Shown here one piece after another: positions 44,905 through 53,764 of a DNA stretch of 64,000 bases (its first letter is position 1; every line of letters begins with the position of its first letter). Made by a program: the position numbers and the translations under genes. Below the pieces are notes generated by a model. The model was not told the DNA's origin. It saw nothing but the letters and a program-made list of their open reading frames with translations, and searched no databases. The stretch covers positions 248,001-312,000 of the forward strand of contig CP083650.1 of NCBI GenBank assembly GCA_020099315.1, read 5' to 3'. The stretch is from Citrobacter europaeus. Its GTDB lineage: Bacteria > Pseudomonadota > Gammaproteobacteria > Enterobacterales > Enterobacteriaceae.

Positions 44905-45737
44905 ACGACCTTGATATTCACTTTGGTTACTAATTAGACTTCATGTCCTTAAGGAGACGATTCAGAGTAGTTCACTTTGAGAAATGCATAACCTCTTGAA
45001 AAAGATCGTTTTTTAGGTTAGTTATGGAAAAGAGTTAATTATTAATAGTTTATTCACAAATGCGTGAAAAACGACTTACAAAATATTACAAATTGCTCAT
45101 TTTAATCATTTTTTGAGTGTTGAGAATTTTGGTTAAGTTATATCGTCATTATTAAACGTTGCTTCAGTCAGTATCTTGTTTGCACTTGGGTGTTAGATAG
45201 TGCTGATCATGAGAAATGCTCTTGAAATGAAGGTTAATATTCTGAATTATTAAGAGTTACTTATTTTTTGATGATGCCTGATGCCGGTTGAGATGTGATG
45301 TTGGAAAGGTATAAATATAAGTGGATCTAATTTGTATTGTGAGGAAACTATTTGTGTTGTGATCGTGGATGGGGCGGGCAATTCAGGTCGTATTTTCTGG
45401 TTTGTGCATTTAACACTGGCGGTCTGTATTTTAAATTACTACATTGATAATACTTTGAAACAGACTTTGACGTATTATTAAATCAATGTGTTATGCGCCT
45501 GCTAATTCTGTGAATCAAAGCAAATGCAGGTTTTATAAATACAGAGATTAAATTGGCATACCCGGTGATAGGAAGGTTGTGAGATTATCATAAAGTAAAA
45601 TATATTGATTTTTCTGATTTCATGTCGTTAACCAGATTGTATTATTGAATCCCGGAATCAGTCTTAATAAGCATATATGCACCTTAGAGCCTTGAACAGT
45701 ACAGTTTAAGTTATAAGTCACTTATTTTGTATGCGCC
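44905..45737. other. long AT-rich non-coding stretch
   Basis: About 830 bases of low-GC DNA between two minus-strand genes. No convincing open frame, RNA gene or tandem repeat seen. It may contain the promoter of the hypothetical gene at 44904 and is a likely H-NS target by composition. Confidence 0.4.
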
Positions 45738-46232
45738 TTATAACGCATTAATGATAATTTCAATGCACTGTTTTACCGATAATTTTGAACTATCAATAAT
45801 CAAATGCTCCTGGTCCCATTGTTCGTAATCACGTGTGATGACAGCTTCCCAGTCCGGTAGTTTTAATCCTTCTATATCTGAAACCCTGTTTTCTACACGT
45901 GATCGATGAGTATTCACGTCTGAGCAAATCACCTCAACTTCCACGAATTTTGAGCCAGTTGATAAAGCAACCTCCCGATAGGCTTCGCGTGTCAGCAATA
46001 GCGGGTTAACTGAGTCTGCAATAACGTTCAAACCCAGTTTCAGATTATCCCGGGCAAGTTCGTATGCAACAAAGTATCCTGCAGGGCCAGTCTCTTTACC
46101 ATGATTCTCTGCGCAACGTATTGCCTGTTCGATAGTGTCTATACGTAAGTATACGGCACCAAGTTTCTTCGCGAGAGCATGGGCTATCGTGCTTTTTCCA
46201 CTTCCTGGTAATCCGGCAAAGATGATAAACAT
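45738..46232 (-). CDS. P-loop AAA/kinase-like protein
   Basis: A 164-residue nucleotide kinase-type protein. Walker A GLPGSGKSTIAHALAKKLG lies near residue 7, followed by YLRIDTIEQAI and a lid-like region (RSRVENRVSD). It matches AAA_33-type predicted kinases, some related to zeta toxins and chloramphenicol phosphotransferase; the substrate is unknown. The gene looks complete, with a reasonable start at ATG 46232. Confidence 0.78.
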   Translation of the reverse strand: MFIIFAGLPGSGKSTIAHALAKKLGAVYLRIDTIEQAIRCAENHGKETGPAGYFVAYELARDNLKLGLNVIADSVNPLLLTREAYREVALSTGSKFVEVEVICSDVNTHRSRVENRVSDIEGLKLPDWEAVITRDYEQWDQEHLIIDSSKLSVKQCIEIIINAL

Positions 46233-46442
46233 TTTCTAATCCCTTAATTTTGTTTGATGCATGGTTAGTAGATGATATCCAATGTGCCGAACTGGATTTT
46301 AAGTGTTATGCCCACAGAGGATGTAAACGTGATTGTACAGGGCTGGTTGGCAGAATTCTTTTTTTTGGATTTATAAATTGCACTGGATAACAGTCTGCCG
46401 GGTTCTCAGGATGAGCAAAATGCTTTTATCCGGAGCCCGATT

Positions 46443-47953
46443 ATGCCCCACACTGATACTCCTGAACAGGCTGCTGTCATCGCATGGAAGGGCGAACGTC
46501 TGGTTGTCTGTGCTTTTGCCGGGAGTGGCAAAACCACCACACTTCGTCGTTATGCTGAGGAAAATCCAACGGAACGAATGCTCTATATTGCTTATAACCG
46601 TGCCATCAGAGATGAGGCGGAGCAGAAATTCCCCTTCAACGTTACCTGCAAAACATCGCATCAACTGGCCTGGCCGACGGTCGGGAAACATTACAGTCAT
46701 CGTCTGATTAATTCACTACGACTGACCGATGTCGCCCGGGCGCTAAACTCCCGCAACTGGTTGCTGGCCAGACTGACGCTTAATGTTCTGAATCGCTTTA
46801 TGTGCAGCGCGGCCACCGATATTACGCCTGAACACATGCCTGATACTGACGACTGTAAGGGGCTACAACCAGGTCAAATCCTGCTTTCAGCAAAGAAAAT
46901 CTGGGCAATAATGTCGGCCCGCCAGGGGGATTTTCCGGTCACCCATGATACTTATCTAAAGCTTTACCAGCTGAGCAAACCGAATCTTTCTTCCCGCTAT
47001 ACCACGTTATTGTTTGATGAAGCACAGGATGCCAATCCTGTCATCAGCGCCATTGTGCTCAACCAGACCTGCAGGGTAGTTCTGGTTGGAGATACTCATC
47101 AGCAAATCTACCGCTTTCGTGGGGCGGATAATGCCATGCAGGCTCCGCAACTGGAGAACTCAGACCGTCTTTGGCTAACCCACAGCTTCCGCTTCGGTCC
47201 GGAGGTAGCCGGGGTGGTCAACAGGCTGCTGGCCCTGAAGGGCGAAACGCATCAGATAACTGGAAAGGGGGGCGCAGACCGTGTTCTGCTCACAATGCCG
47301 CGGAATTTTGGCCATCATGCTGTTCTTCACCGATCTGTCTGTGGTGTCATCCGGACGGCACTGCACTGGTCGCTGGCTGGCAGGAAAGTATTCTGGGTTG
47401 GTGGTATTGAAAGCTACAGAATTGAGGATTTACTGGATTTGTACTGGTTCTCAATTGATATGTCGGAGCGTATGCGGCACGACAGGCTGACCCGTGAATA
47501 CCGGGACTATGATGAATATCTGCAGATAGCTGAAGATACCGGTGATGTGGAGATGAAGCAGGCGATATTTATTCTTGAACAGTTTTTTCGTTACCGGACA
47601 GACTGAATACGTTACGTGAGCAACGCGTCATCAGTGAATCTGAAGCTGATGTGACGGTATGTACAGCACACAGGAGTAAGGGGCTCGAATGGGACAGGGT
47701 GAAGTTACATGATGACTTTCCCGATATTCTGGATCCTGACATGCCGGCAAGTCAGCGGCAGGATGAAATTAACCTCATGTATGTGGCAGCCACCCGGGTG
47801 CGTAAAGTGCTTATAACCGATCCGATATTGCACGAGCTTCTGATCCAGCCCCGGGCTGAAGACATAGCCGGAACTTATGCGGATAAATCGGGTGAGTCGG
47901 AAGTGAGTACAGGAAACGATAAAAAAGGGACTGAATATGTTCCGGAAAGTTAA
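46443..47953 (+). pseudogene. UvrD/Rep-like DNA helicase, split by one frameshift
   Basis: The first 387 residues hold Walker A CAFAGSGKTTTLRRY near residue 28, motif II LLFDEAQDANPV near residue 192 and VLVGDTHQQIYRFRGADNAM. The frame ends at 47606. The next frame continues the protein: LREQRVISESEADVTVCTAHRSKGLEWDRV and LMYVAATRV (motifs V and VI). One shift near 47590-47606 therefore splits an otherwise normal helicase of about 500 residues. It overlaps the relaxase gene start by 17 bases, as expected for an island mobilisation operon. A sequencing error is possible. Confidence 0.82.
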
Positions 47954-49526
47954 GTCATGGATGGAGAAGAAAAACCTCAGACAGATAGAAGAAAATAAAT
48001 CGGGAAATGCGAAGAAGATACTTATTCCCTGTACGAATGGATATTTTAACCCTGCGGTCATTTCAGATTTGTTACAGCATGAACGACGGCAGCAATGGTT
48101 AAGGATTTTGTGGGAGAACAGCGCGCTACCTAAAGAGCGTTTTGAACGTTATTTTTTACTCCCTTTACACGGCGTTGTGGGTTTATGTCAGAGACTCCCG
48201 GCTTCGGCTCAGGGGAAATTTGCCTATACAGACGGCATGGTGGATTACGTCCTACAGACGACGGTCTTTGCCGTACGTTTATCAAAAGGATATATGCTGC
48301 CCCGAGGTGCATCTGCAGAGGAACAATCTGCGCAGTCAGTCAGCTGGAGTGCTGTCGTTTATTACGCTGCATTATTCCACTCGTTGGGGCGCTTATGGAA
48401 TATTGAAGGCGAGCTCCGTAGTGGTGCTGTATGGCGCCCGGGATTAAGTGTTCCGGAAGAACCTTATCGTTTTCGTTTCAAAGCAGAACCCGATATAGCA
48501 GGTGCTCAGGTTTATGGTGAATTGATCGCTCTCAGATTTTTGCCAGAACCGGTTCTTCAGTGGCTGGGTAAAAACCCTGATATTCTGAGAACATTGCTGG
48601 CTTTCATTAGCGGACGTTACAGTGATGCAATGGATATTACGGATATCGTTAATGAGGCCATTGTGCATGCCGGAGGGATACCTCTTGGTTTTCCCATTGC
48701 ACAGGAAGAGCAGACTTCTGAATTAGCAGAGACACTTAACCCTGCCGCGACAGTAGCTCCCGTGTTGAGGAAAGGTTCTTCTACAACTCCTCCTGATGTC
48801 CCTGTCATGGTTGATGGAGGGCAGGAGACTGCTGTCCTTTTATCTTCCCTTGATTCTGATGCTAAGCCTGAACGTGGGGAAGGGCAGCTTACTGCTGAAA
48901 CAGATCCAGATGTTCTTCAGGTCATGTCGATTCTGGGAGGGCTGACGAACACTGACACACAGTCGCCTGAAAAGGAAGGCGTGAATACAGAGACCGATAT
49001 GGTGGCAGGAGAATCGTTTCCGGAAGTCGCGGTTGCACTTGAGACTTCAGCAGCAGAAGAGGTTATCAATGACACTGTTACCACTGAATGCACTGGACCA
49101 TCCTCGGGTGGCGTATCATCCCTTTCCTCAACGGCGCTGGGAGATTTGTTCTGGTCCTGGCTAAGGGATGGGCTTCGTGAGGGGGATATACCGGTAAATA
49201 CTGCTGATGCCTGTGTTCATCTGACTTGTGGCTTCGTATTTATCAGCGTCCCGGGTGTTTTTTTTCTGTTTTTGAAATCACATTCGCGTTCCTGTTCTTC
49301 TGGTCTGAAAGAAAGCGGGAGGAAGGAGCAGGTGCAGGCGGCATTTGAGAAGATGCGAAAACATCGGGTCAGTGATTCCCGGCGATTCTGGCAATGCTGT
49401 CTTTATGAAGAGCCAGGGGGCAGGGGGAGATACAAAAAGTTAACAGGGTATCTGATAAAAATGTCAGAGATTTATGCTAATGGTAACTTTCCCGACGATA
49501 GTTTAATTCTAAAGGTCATCAATTGA
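47937..49526 (+). CDS. MobH/TraI_2-type relaxase-like protein
   Basis: A 529-residue protein related to the TraI_2 (DUF1528) relaxases of SPI-7-like conjugative elements. The N-terminal domain runs about 20-260 (FERYFLLPLHGVVGLCQRLP, DYVLQTTVFAVRLSKGYMLP, AALFHSLGRLW). A Ser/Thr-rich linker and a C-terminal winged-helix-like part (about 395-529: LGDLFWSWLRDGLREGDIPV, CCLYEEPGGRGRYKKLTGYL) follow. The canonical HD pair of the domain reads His-Ser here. MobH proteins nick the transfer origin. It lies just before the integrase in the usual order for the family. Confidence 0.8.
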   Translation: MFRKVKSWMEKKNLRQIEENKSGNAKKILIPCTNGYFNPAVISDLLQHERRQQWLRILWENSALPKERFERYFLLPLHGVVGLCQRLPASAQGKFAYTDGMVDYVLQTTVFAVRLSKGYMLPRGASAEEQSAQSVSWSAVVYYAALFHSLGRLWNIEGELRSGAVWRPGLSVPEEPYRFRFKAEPDIAGAQVYGELIALRFLPEPVLQWLGKNPDILRTLLAFISGRYSDAMDITDIVNEAIVHAGGIPLGFPIAQEEQTSELAETLNPAATVAPVLRKGSSTTPPDVPVMVDGGQETAVLLSSLDSDAKPERGEGQLTAETDPDVLQVMSILGGLTNTDTQSPEKEGVNTETDMVAGESFPEVAVALETSAAEEVINDTVTTECTGPSSGGVSSLSSTALGDLFWSWLRDGLREGDIPVNTADACVHLTCGFVFISVPGVFFLFLKSHSRSCSSGLKESGRKEQVQAAFEKMRKHRVSDSRRFWQCCLYEEPGGRGRYKKLTGYLIKMSEIYANGNFPDDSLILKVIN

Positions 49527-49650
49527 AATAAAATGTAACAAATTAAATATAAGAAAAGTCTTAAAACCCCCTCAGTTCCTGTAACAAATTGAAATATTTT
49601 TCCGTTGTCATGTGCATGAAATTACGGGATTTTAAACCCACACAAGTTGT

Positions 49651-50703
49651 ATGTGTATTAATAATAAAAGCTTAATAGCGGTGATAAAAATGGAAACAAA
49701 TATTACCTGGCAACAATTGATAGATGAATACTTCTTCGCTAAACCTCTGCGCTCAGCATCTGAATGGAGTTACACCAAAGTCTTCAAATCATTTGTACAT
49801 TATATGGGGCCGTTAAGCTGCCCTAATGATGTGACATATCACAAAGTGCTTGCCTGGCGCCGTTTTCTTTTAAAAGAGAAAAAGCTGTCCGGACGTACCT
49901 GGAATAACAAGGTGGCGCATATGCGGGCCATCTTTAACTACGGTATACAGCGTGGGTTACTGCACTATGACGAAAATCCGTTTAACAATTCGGTAGTTAA
50001 ACCGGATAAAAAGAGAAAGAAAACGCTCACTCAGGCACAGATTGAGTATGCCTATCAGATCATGGAGCAGTATGAAAATCAGGAGAATACAGGGCTGGGA
50101 CTGAAATATTCCCGCTGCGCCTTATTTCCTGCCTGGTTCTGGCTCACTGTCCTGGATACGCTCTATTACACAGGGATACGTCAGAACCAGTTATTACATA
50201 TTCGGCTGAATGATGTTGATTTGAGAGAAGGGCAGATTCGGCTGATTACGGAGGGGTGTAAAAATCACAAAGAACACTATGTGCCGGTGATCAGTTTTCT
50301 GCGTCCCCGGCTGACCTGTTTAATGGAGAAAGCGCAGAGCGAAGGATTGAAAGGCAATGACCGCCTGTTCAATATTGCACTTTTTACCGGCAAAGATCCC
50401 GCCATTGGCGATGACATGGATTCTCCTCAGGTAAGAGCATTCTTCCGTCGTCTGTCCAAGGAGTGTCAGTTTGCGATTAGTCCTCATCGTTTCAGACACA
50501 CGCTGGCAACGGAGATGATGAAAATGCCGGAACAGAATCTGCATATGGCGCAAAGTGTGCTGGGTCATTCAAACATGAAATCCACGCTGGAATATGTGGA
50601 GAATGATATTGCAGTGATGGGGAGGGCTCTTGAAGCGCAGTTTATGCAGATTAAGGCAGCACATGCCCGAAGCATTTACAGTGGGTTGACAAAGAATAGA
50701 TAA
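49651..50703 (+). CDS. int: tyrosine recombinase (island integrase)
   Basis: A 350-residue integrase with the catalytic set Arg (TGIRQNQ, about residue 174), His-x-x-Arg (SPHRFRHTLA, about 279), His (LGHSN, about 306) and Tyr (LEYVEND, about 315). The N-terminal SAM-like arm is about residues 15-110. It lies 178 bases from the 3' end of tRNA-Phe and reads toward it, so the tRNA 3' end is the likely attachment site. ATG 49651 and ATG 49690 are both possible starts. It should excise and insert the whole element. Confidence 0.93.
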   Translation: MCINNKSLIAVIKMETNITWQQLIDEYFFAKPLRSASEWSYTKVFKSFVHYMGPLSCPNDVTYHKVLAWRRFLLKEKKLSGRTWNNKVAHMRAIFNYGIQRGLLHYDENPFNNSVVKPDKKRKKTLTQAQIEYAYQIMEQYENQENTGLGLKYSRCALFPAWFWLTVLDTLYYTGIRQNQLLHIRLNDVDLREGQIRLITEGCKNHKEHYVPVISFLRPRLTCLMEKAQSEGLKGNDRLFNIALFTGKDPAIGDDMDSPQVRAFFRRLSKECQFAISPHRFRHTLATEMMKMPEQNLHMAQSVLGHSNMKSTLEYVENDIAVMGRALEAQFMQIKAAHARSIYSGLTKNR

Positions 50704-50730
50704 GCTGTAACGATATTGGGTGATCGAGAA

Positions 50731-50759
50731 AAGGGAACTTGCCGCAAACAAGTTCCCTT
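50731..50759. repeat. inverted repeat after the integrase gene
   Basis: AAGGGAACTTG (50731-50741) and CAAGTTCCCTT (50749-50759) form an 11-bp perfect stem with a 7-base loop and no T tract. It may be the integrase transcript end or a recombination-related site between int and the tRNA. Confidence 0.55.
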
Positions 50760-50881
50760 ACTTGAGAAACCCTAAAATCCATCTCGATGTGTAGACTGAC
50801 CTGCTACATCGATTGTCCTTTCGGGTTCCACGTAACGTCCGTTAAGGTTCTCAAGCCCTAACCAACGTACTTTGATAAGAG

Positions 50882-50957
50882 TGGTGCCCGGACTCGGAAT
50901 CGAACCAAGGACACGGGGATTTTCAATCCCCTGCTCTACCGACTGAGCTATCCGGGC
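50882..50957 (-). tRNA. pheU: tRNA-Phe (GAA anticodon)
   Basis: The reverse complement is a full 76-base cloverleaf ending in CCA: acceptor GCCCGGA with TCCGGGC, D arm TAGCTCAGTCGGTAGAGCA, anticodon loop TTGAAAA with GAA, and T arm GGTTCGATTCC. It matches enterobacterial tRNA-Phe, and its neighbour yjdC identifies it as the pheU locus. It is the integration site of the island; the integrase lies at its 3' side, and the tRNA is intact. Confidence 0.97.
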
Positions 50958-50967
50958 AACGGGGCGC

Positions 50968-50996
50968 ATTAAACCGTAATCCGGACACCCCGTCAA
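50968..50996 (-). promoter_or_regulatory. sigma-70 promoter of the tRNA-Phe gene
   Basis: On the minus strand, TTGACG (-35, complement of 50991-50996) and TTTAAT (-10, complement of 50968-50973) are 17 bases apart. A GC-rich discriminator (GCGCCCC) typical of stringently controlled stable-RNA promoters follows. Confidence 0.85.
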
Positions 50997-51072
50997 CCAA
51001 ATTTCTCGCTTTTTCGGTTGGTTGCTTAACTATGCAGCGATTTCGCTGTTTTCTCGAGGATTTCGCTCAAAA

Positions 51073-53085
51073 TCATAGCGCGCCGTTATCGCCTTCGCGA
51101 AGAATCCATTCACTTTTAATGGATGCTACATGGCGTGTGCCGGTAACTGAATACTCTCCGACAATATCCTGATCTTTTGGCGAAACGAGAGTGATGAACT
51201 CTCCTCTACCAAAATAACTCTCGACAGAACCGATAAGGCACTCCCCATTTACCCAGACAGGAATAGCTGCGACAGGTTCAGACGTATAGTTCCCTGCAAT
51301 CCCTGAACTGTAATTGTCCGCGTCTTCCTGCAACGTACCAGCAGGGATTGGGCAGATTGGGGAAACGCCGTCGCTTGCCTGTTGGTTTTGTAAAAGCATG
51401 CTTTGCATTTTATTCAGTTCGGTAATGAGCTTTGTTTTGTCTTTGGTATTCAATTTCGGGAGTAGGGGTTGTCCTTCTTCCCGTGGTTCGATTGAATTCA
51501 TATCGTATTCATAGCGATAGTGGACGGCTACGACGGGAGCCTTCTCGTCTGGGTTAAATGGACGCAGCAGATAAAGCTTCTCTTCATTATATAAGCCGTT
51601 GTACCAGAGAGCATAAACCTTACCGTTGATGCGAACCCATTGGCTCCACTGGTTGGCGCCGCGCCCATTCTCCGAAAATAGCGCCCCGGGTACGCCAAAG
51701 TCATCGTCATCCTGTTTGCCATTAACGACGACGAAGGCATTATCACCGCGTTTGAGTACGCCGGTGTAGCTGAATAATCCTGTGCCGCCAACGTAGCTGT
51801 TGATGATGAGATCGCGTTTACCGTCGTCATCCAGATCAATGAGCGTAAAGTTCACGCCTCCATTTTCTGAATCGACACTAAACGTTGTGCGAGAAAATGC
51901 CTGCCACTCATCATCGCTAATCTCAGGGGAGGGTTTCGCGGTTGGTTCTGTTGAGTCTTCAGCGTAAGAGATCCTGAAATCAGTGATTTGACCGGTTAAT
52001 GGAAACTGACTGGCGATTTTGCTCAGTTCCAAGCCCGGATCGCTTTTTTGCATGCTCTCTACAGCGCTATGTAGCGTTTTTAGGGCCGTGTTATCCGTAT
52101 CTACATCAGACTGAGAACGTAAGATGCTGACGAACGTAGGGAGCGTCCAGACACCGCCAACAGAAAGGTTTCCTTGTCCGCCGCTGCGGTATTCGTCGCG
52201 CAAGGTGAAGTTGTTACCCTCCCAGACCCAGAGCTGAATGGGATCGCTGAAACGGGCTATCTCACCGTTCTCATATTCACTGGCATCACTCGTGATTAGT
52301 TTAGGCGAAGCCGTTAGTTCAGTATTGGTTAGCCAGAGGATGGTGCGTGAGCTATCAAAGCATTCGGTTTGAATGAGTACATGTTGTTTATCCACCGGGA
52401 TGCGGTAATAAATGCGTTCCTGACCCTCTTCCAGTTCGCGGCAATTCATCTCGGGAGTGACCCTGATTTTGGGTTCTATTTTTTGTCGCTGCGCGGTCGT
52501 TAACGGTTCTACGTCCGGCGTGCGGATGACGGGGTGGGTGATGATAAGTGGGGCAGGCTCAGCGTTAAGCACATCATTACTGTTTTTATCTCCTGGATGC
52601 AGCACAGCGCTTTGGGTATTGATGCGTTTCTGGAATTCATCCATTTTCAGCAGCACAGCGCTCGAACCTGCATTAGAAAGCAGTAATCGTTCGCCATCTG
52701 CTGCAAACTCAATGGTATTGTCCTGACGTAAGGCGTCCAGAAACACCTTTCGCTGTTGGTAGTTGAGTTTAAAATATCCCTCTGCGGAAAACGTTAGCGC
52801 GCCTTGCTTTTGACCATCAATAAAAAGCGTGGCGTCTTTCACGGAGGGTTGATTCGCCGTACGCGGTGCAAAAGCAACCTCGACATACACGCTGGTGTCG
52901 GGGCCAGCCGCACGTGTGAGCAGTACGCTTACCGCATGGTCACTATAACCTGCCGCTCGACAGGTACCCGTATTATCACACGCAACTTCCCAGTCTTTAT
53001 GTGCAAACGAAAAACCGTTTAATGGATTGGCATACAGGGGGGCTGAGATAAAACCTGCGAGGAGAATGCAGTGCGCGAGACGCAT
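51073..53085 (-). CDS. large periplasmic DUF1176-like protein
   Basis: A 670-residue exported protein (signal MRLAHCILLAGFISAPLYA). The N-terminal half fits DUF1176: FAHKDWEVACDNTGTCRAAG with a Cys pair, and LLTRAAGPDTSVYVEVAFAP. The C-terminal half has a VCBS/integrin-type repeat segment (FTLIDLDDDGKRDLIINSYVGG) and resembles lysozyme-inhibitor-like or surface proteins; the role is unknown. It lies on the chromosomal side of the tRNA, so I read it as core or strain-specific flank rather than island. Confidence 0.78.
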   Translation of the reverse strand: MRLAHCILLAGFISAPLYANPLNGFSFAHKDWEVACDNTGTCRAAGYSDHAVSVLLTRAAGPDTSVYVEVAFAPRTANQPSVKDATLFIDGQKQGALTFSAEGYFKLNYQQRKVFLDALRQDNTIEFAADGERLLLSNAGSSAVLLKMDEFQKRINTQSAVLHPGDKNSNDVLNAEPAPLIITHPVIRTPDVEPLTTAQRQKIEPKIRVTPEMNCRELEEGQERIYYRIPVDKQHVLIQTECFDSSRTILWLTNTELTASPKLITSDASEYENGEIARFSDPIQLWVWEGNNFTLRDEYRSGGQGNLSVGGVWTLPTFVSILRSQSDVDTDNTALKTLHSAVESMQKSDPGLELSKIASQFPLTGQITDFRISYAEDSTEPTAKPSPEISDDEWQAFSRTTFSVDSENGGVNFTLIDLDDDGKRDLIINSYVGGTGLFSYTGVLKRGDNAFVVVNGKQDDDDFGVPGALFSENGRGANQWSQWVRINGKVYALWYNGLYNEEKLYLLRPFNPDEKAPVVAVHYRYEYDMNSIEPREEGQPLLPKLNTKDKTKLITELNKMQSMLLQNQQASDGVSPICPIPAGTLQEDADNYSSGIAGNYTSEPVAAIPVWVNGECLIGSVESYFGRGEFITLVSPKDQDIVGEYSVTGTRHVASIKSEWILREGDNGAL

Positions 53086-53152
53086 ATAATTCCTTTTAAT
53101 ATGTCGGTATTGCCGAAATTATATGCGGTTCATAAAAGTTACGAAATCCGAA

Positions 53153-53728
53153 TTAAGTCAGCGCCCCGCCCATACGGCACTGAGCAAAGCGCAGGATATC
53201 TTCAGCCAGGCGGTGTGCCGTTTCGACATCAGCATGGCTACGATTCACCAGCATGCGGCTCAGGCAGCCTTCCAGCACCAGTTCCATTTGTTTAGCGACC
53301 ATTGCCGGGTCGTCAACTTCCAGCGTGGTCAGCAGCTCATGGGTGAAGTCATGCGCCGCCTTTTTTTGCTGATCGGCTAACTGATGGATCGGGTGCCCGG
53401 GATCGGGGTAAAACGTACAGGCGGCGATGAACAGGCAGCCTGGATAGCGATTATTGCTTACGCATTCGGACAGCGCGGTGTAGCGCGCCAGTAATTTCTG
53501 CTCGACGCTCAAGGTGTCATCCAGCAAAAGCTGACGCCGCCAGATATCCACCCGCTGGCTGAGGTAACGTAGCGCATCGTACAGAATGGCCTCTTTATCG
53601 GGCCAAAAGCGCTGCAGTTCATCCAGAGGATAATCGATACGCTCGGCCACCATTTCCAGCGTGGTATTGGCTATCCCTTGAACCTCAAGTAATTTAAGGG
53701 CTTCTCCCAGGACATCTTCACGTTGCAC
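53153..53728 (-). CDS. yjdC: TetR-family transcriptional regulator YjdC
   Basis: A 191-residue regulator almost identical in sequence and length to E. coli YjdC. The N-terminal helix-turn-helix is at about 10-50 (ANTTLEMVAERIDYPLDELQ) and a ligand/dimer domain with PGCLFIAACTFYPDPGHPIHQ follows. The effector and targets are unknown. The order yjdC-dsbD-cutA is the core chromosomal order. Confidence 0.95.
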   Translation of the reverse strand: MQREDVLGEALKLLEVQGIANTTLEMVAERIDYPLDELQRFWPDKEAILYDALRYLSQRVDIWRRQLLLDDTLSVEQKLLARYTALSECVSNNRYPGCLFIAACTFYPDPGHPIHQLADQQKKAAHDFTHELLTTLEVDDPAMVAKQMELVLEGCLSRMLVNRSHADVETAHRLAEDILRFAQCRMGGALT

Positions 53729-53764
53729 GGTATTCTCCTCCGTATTTCCTGTTGCAAGTGTCGC

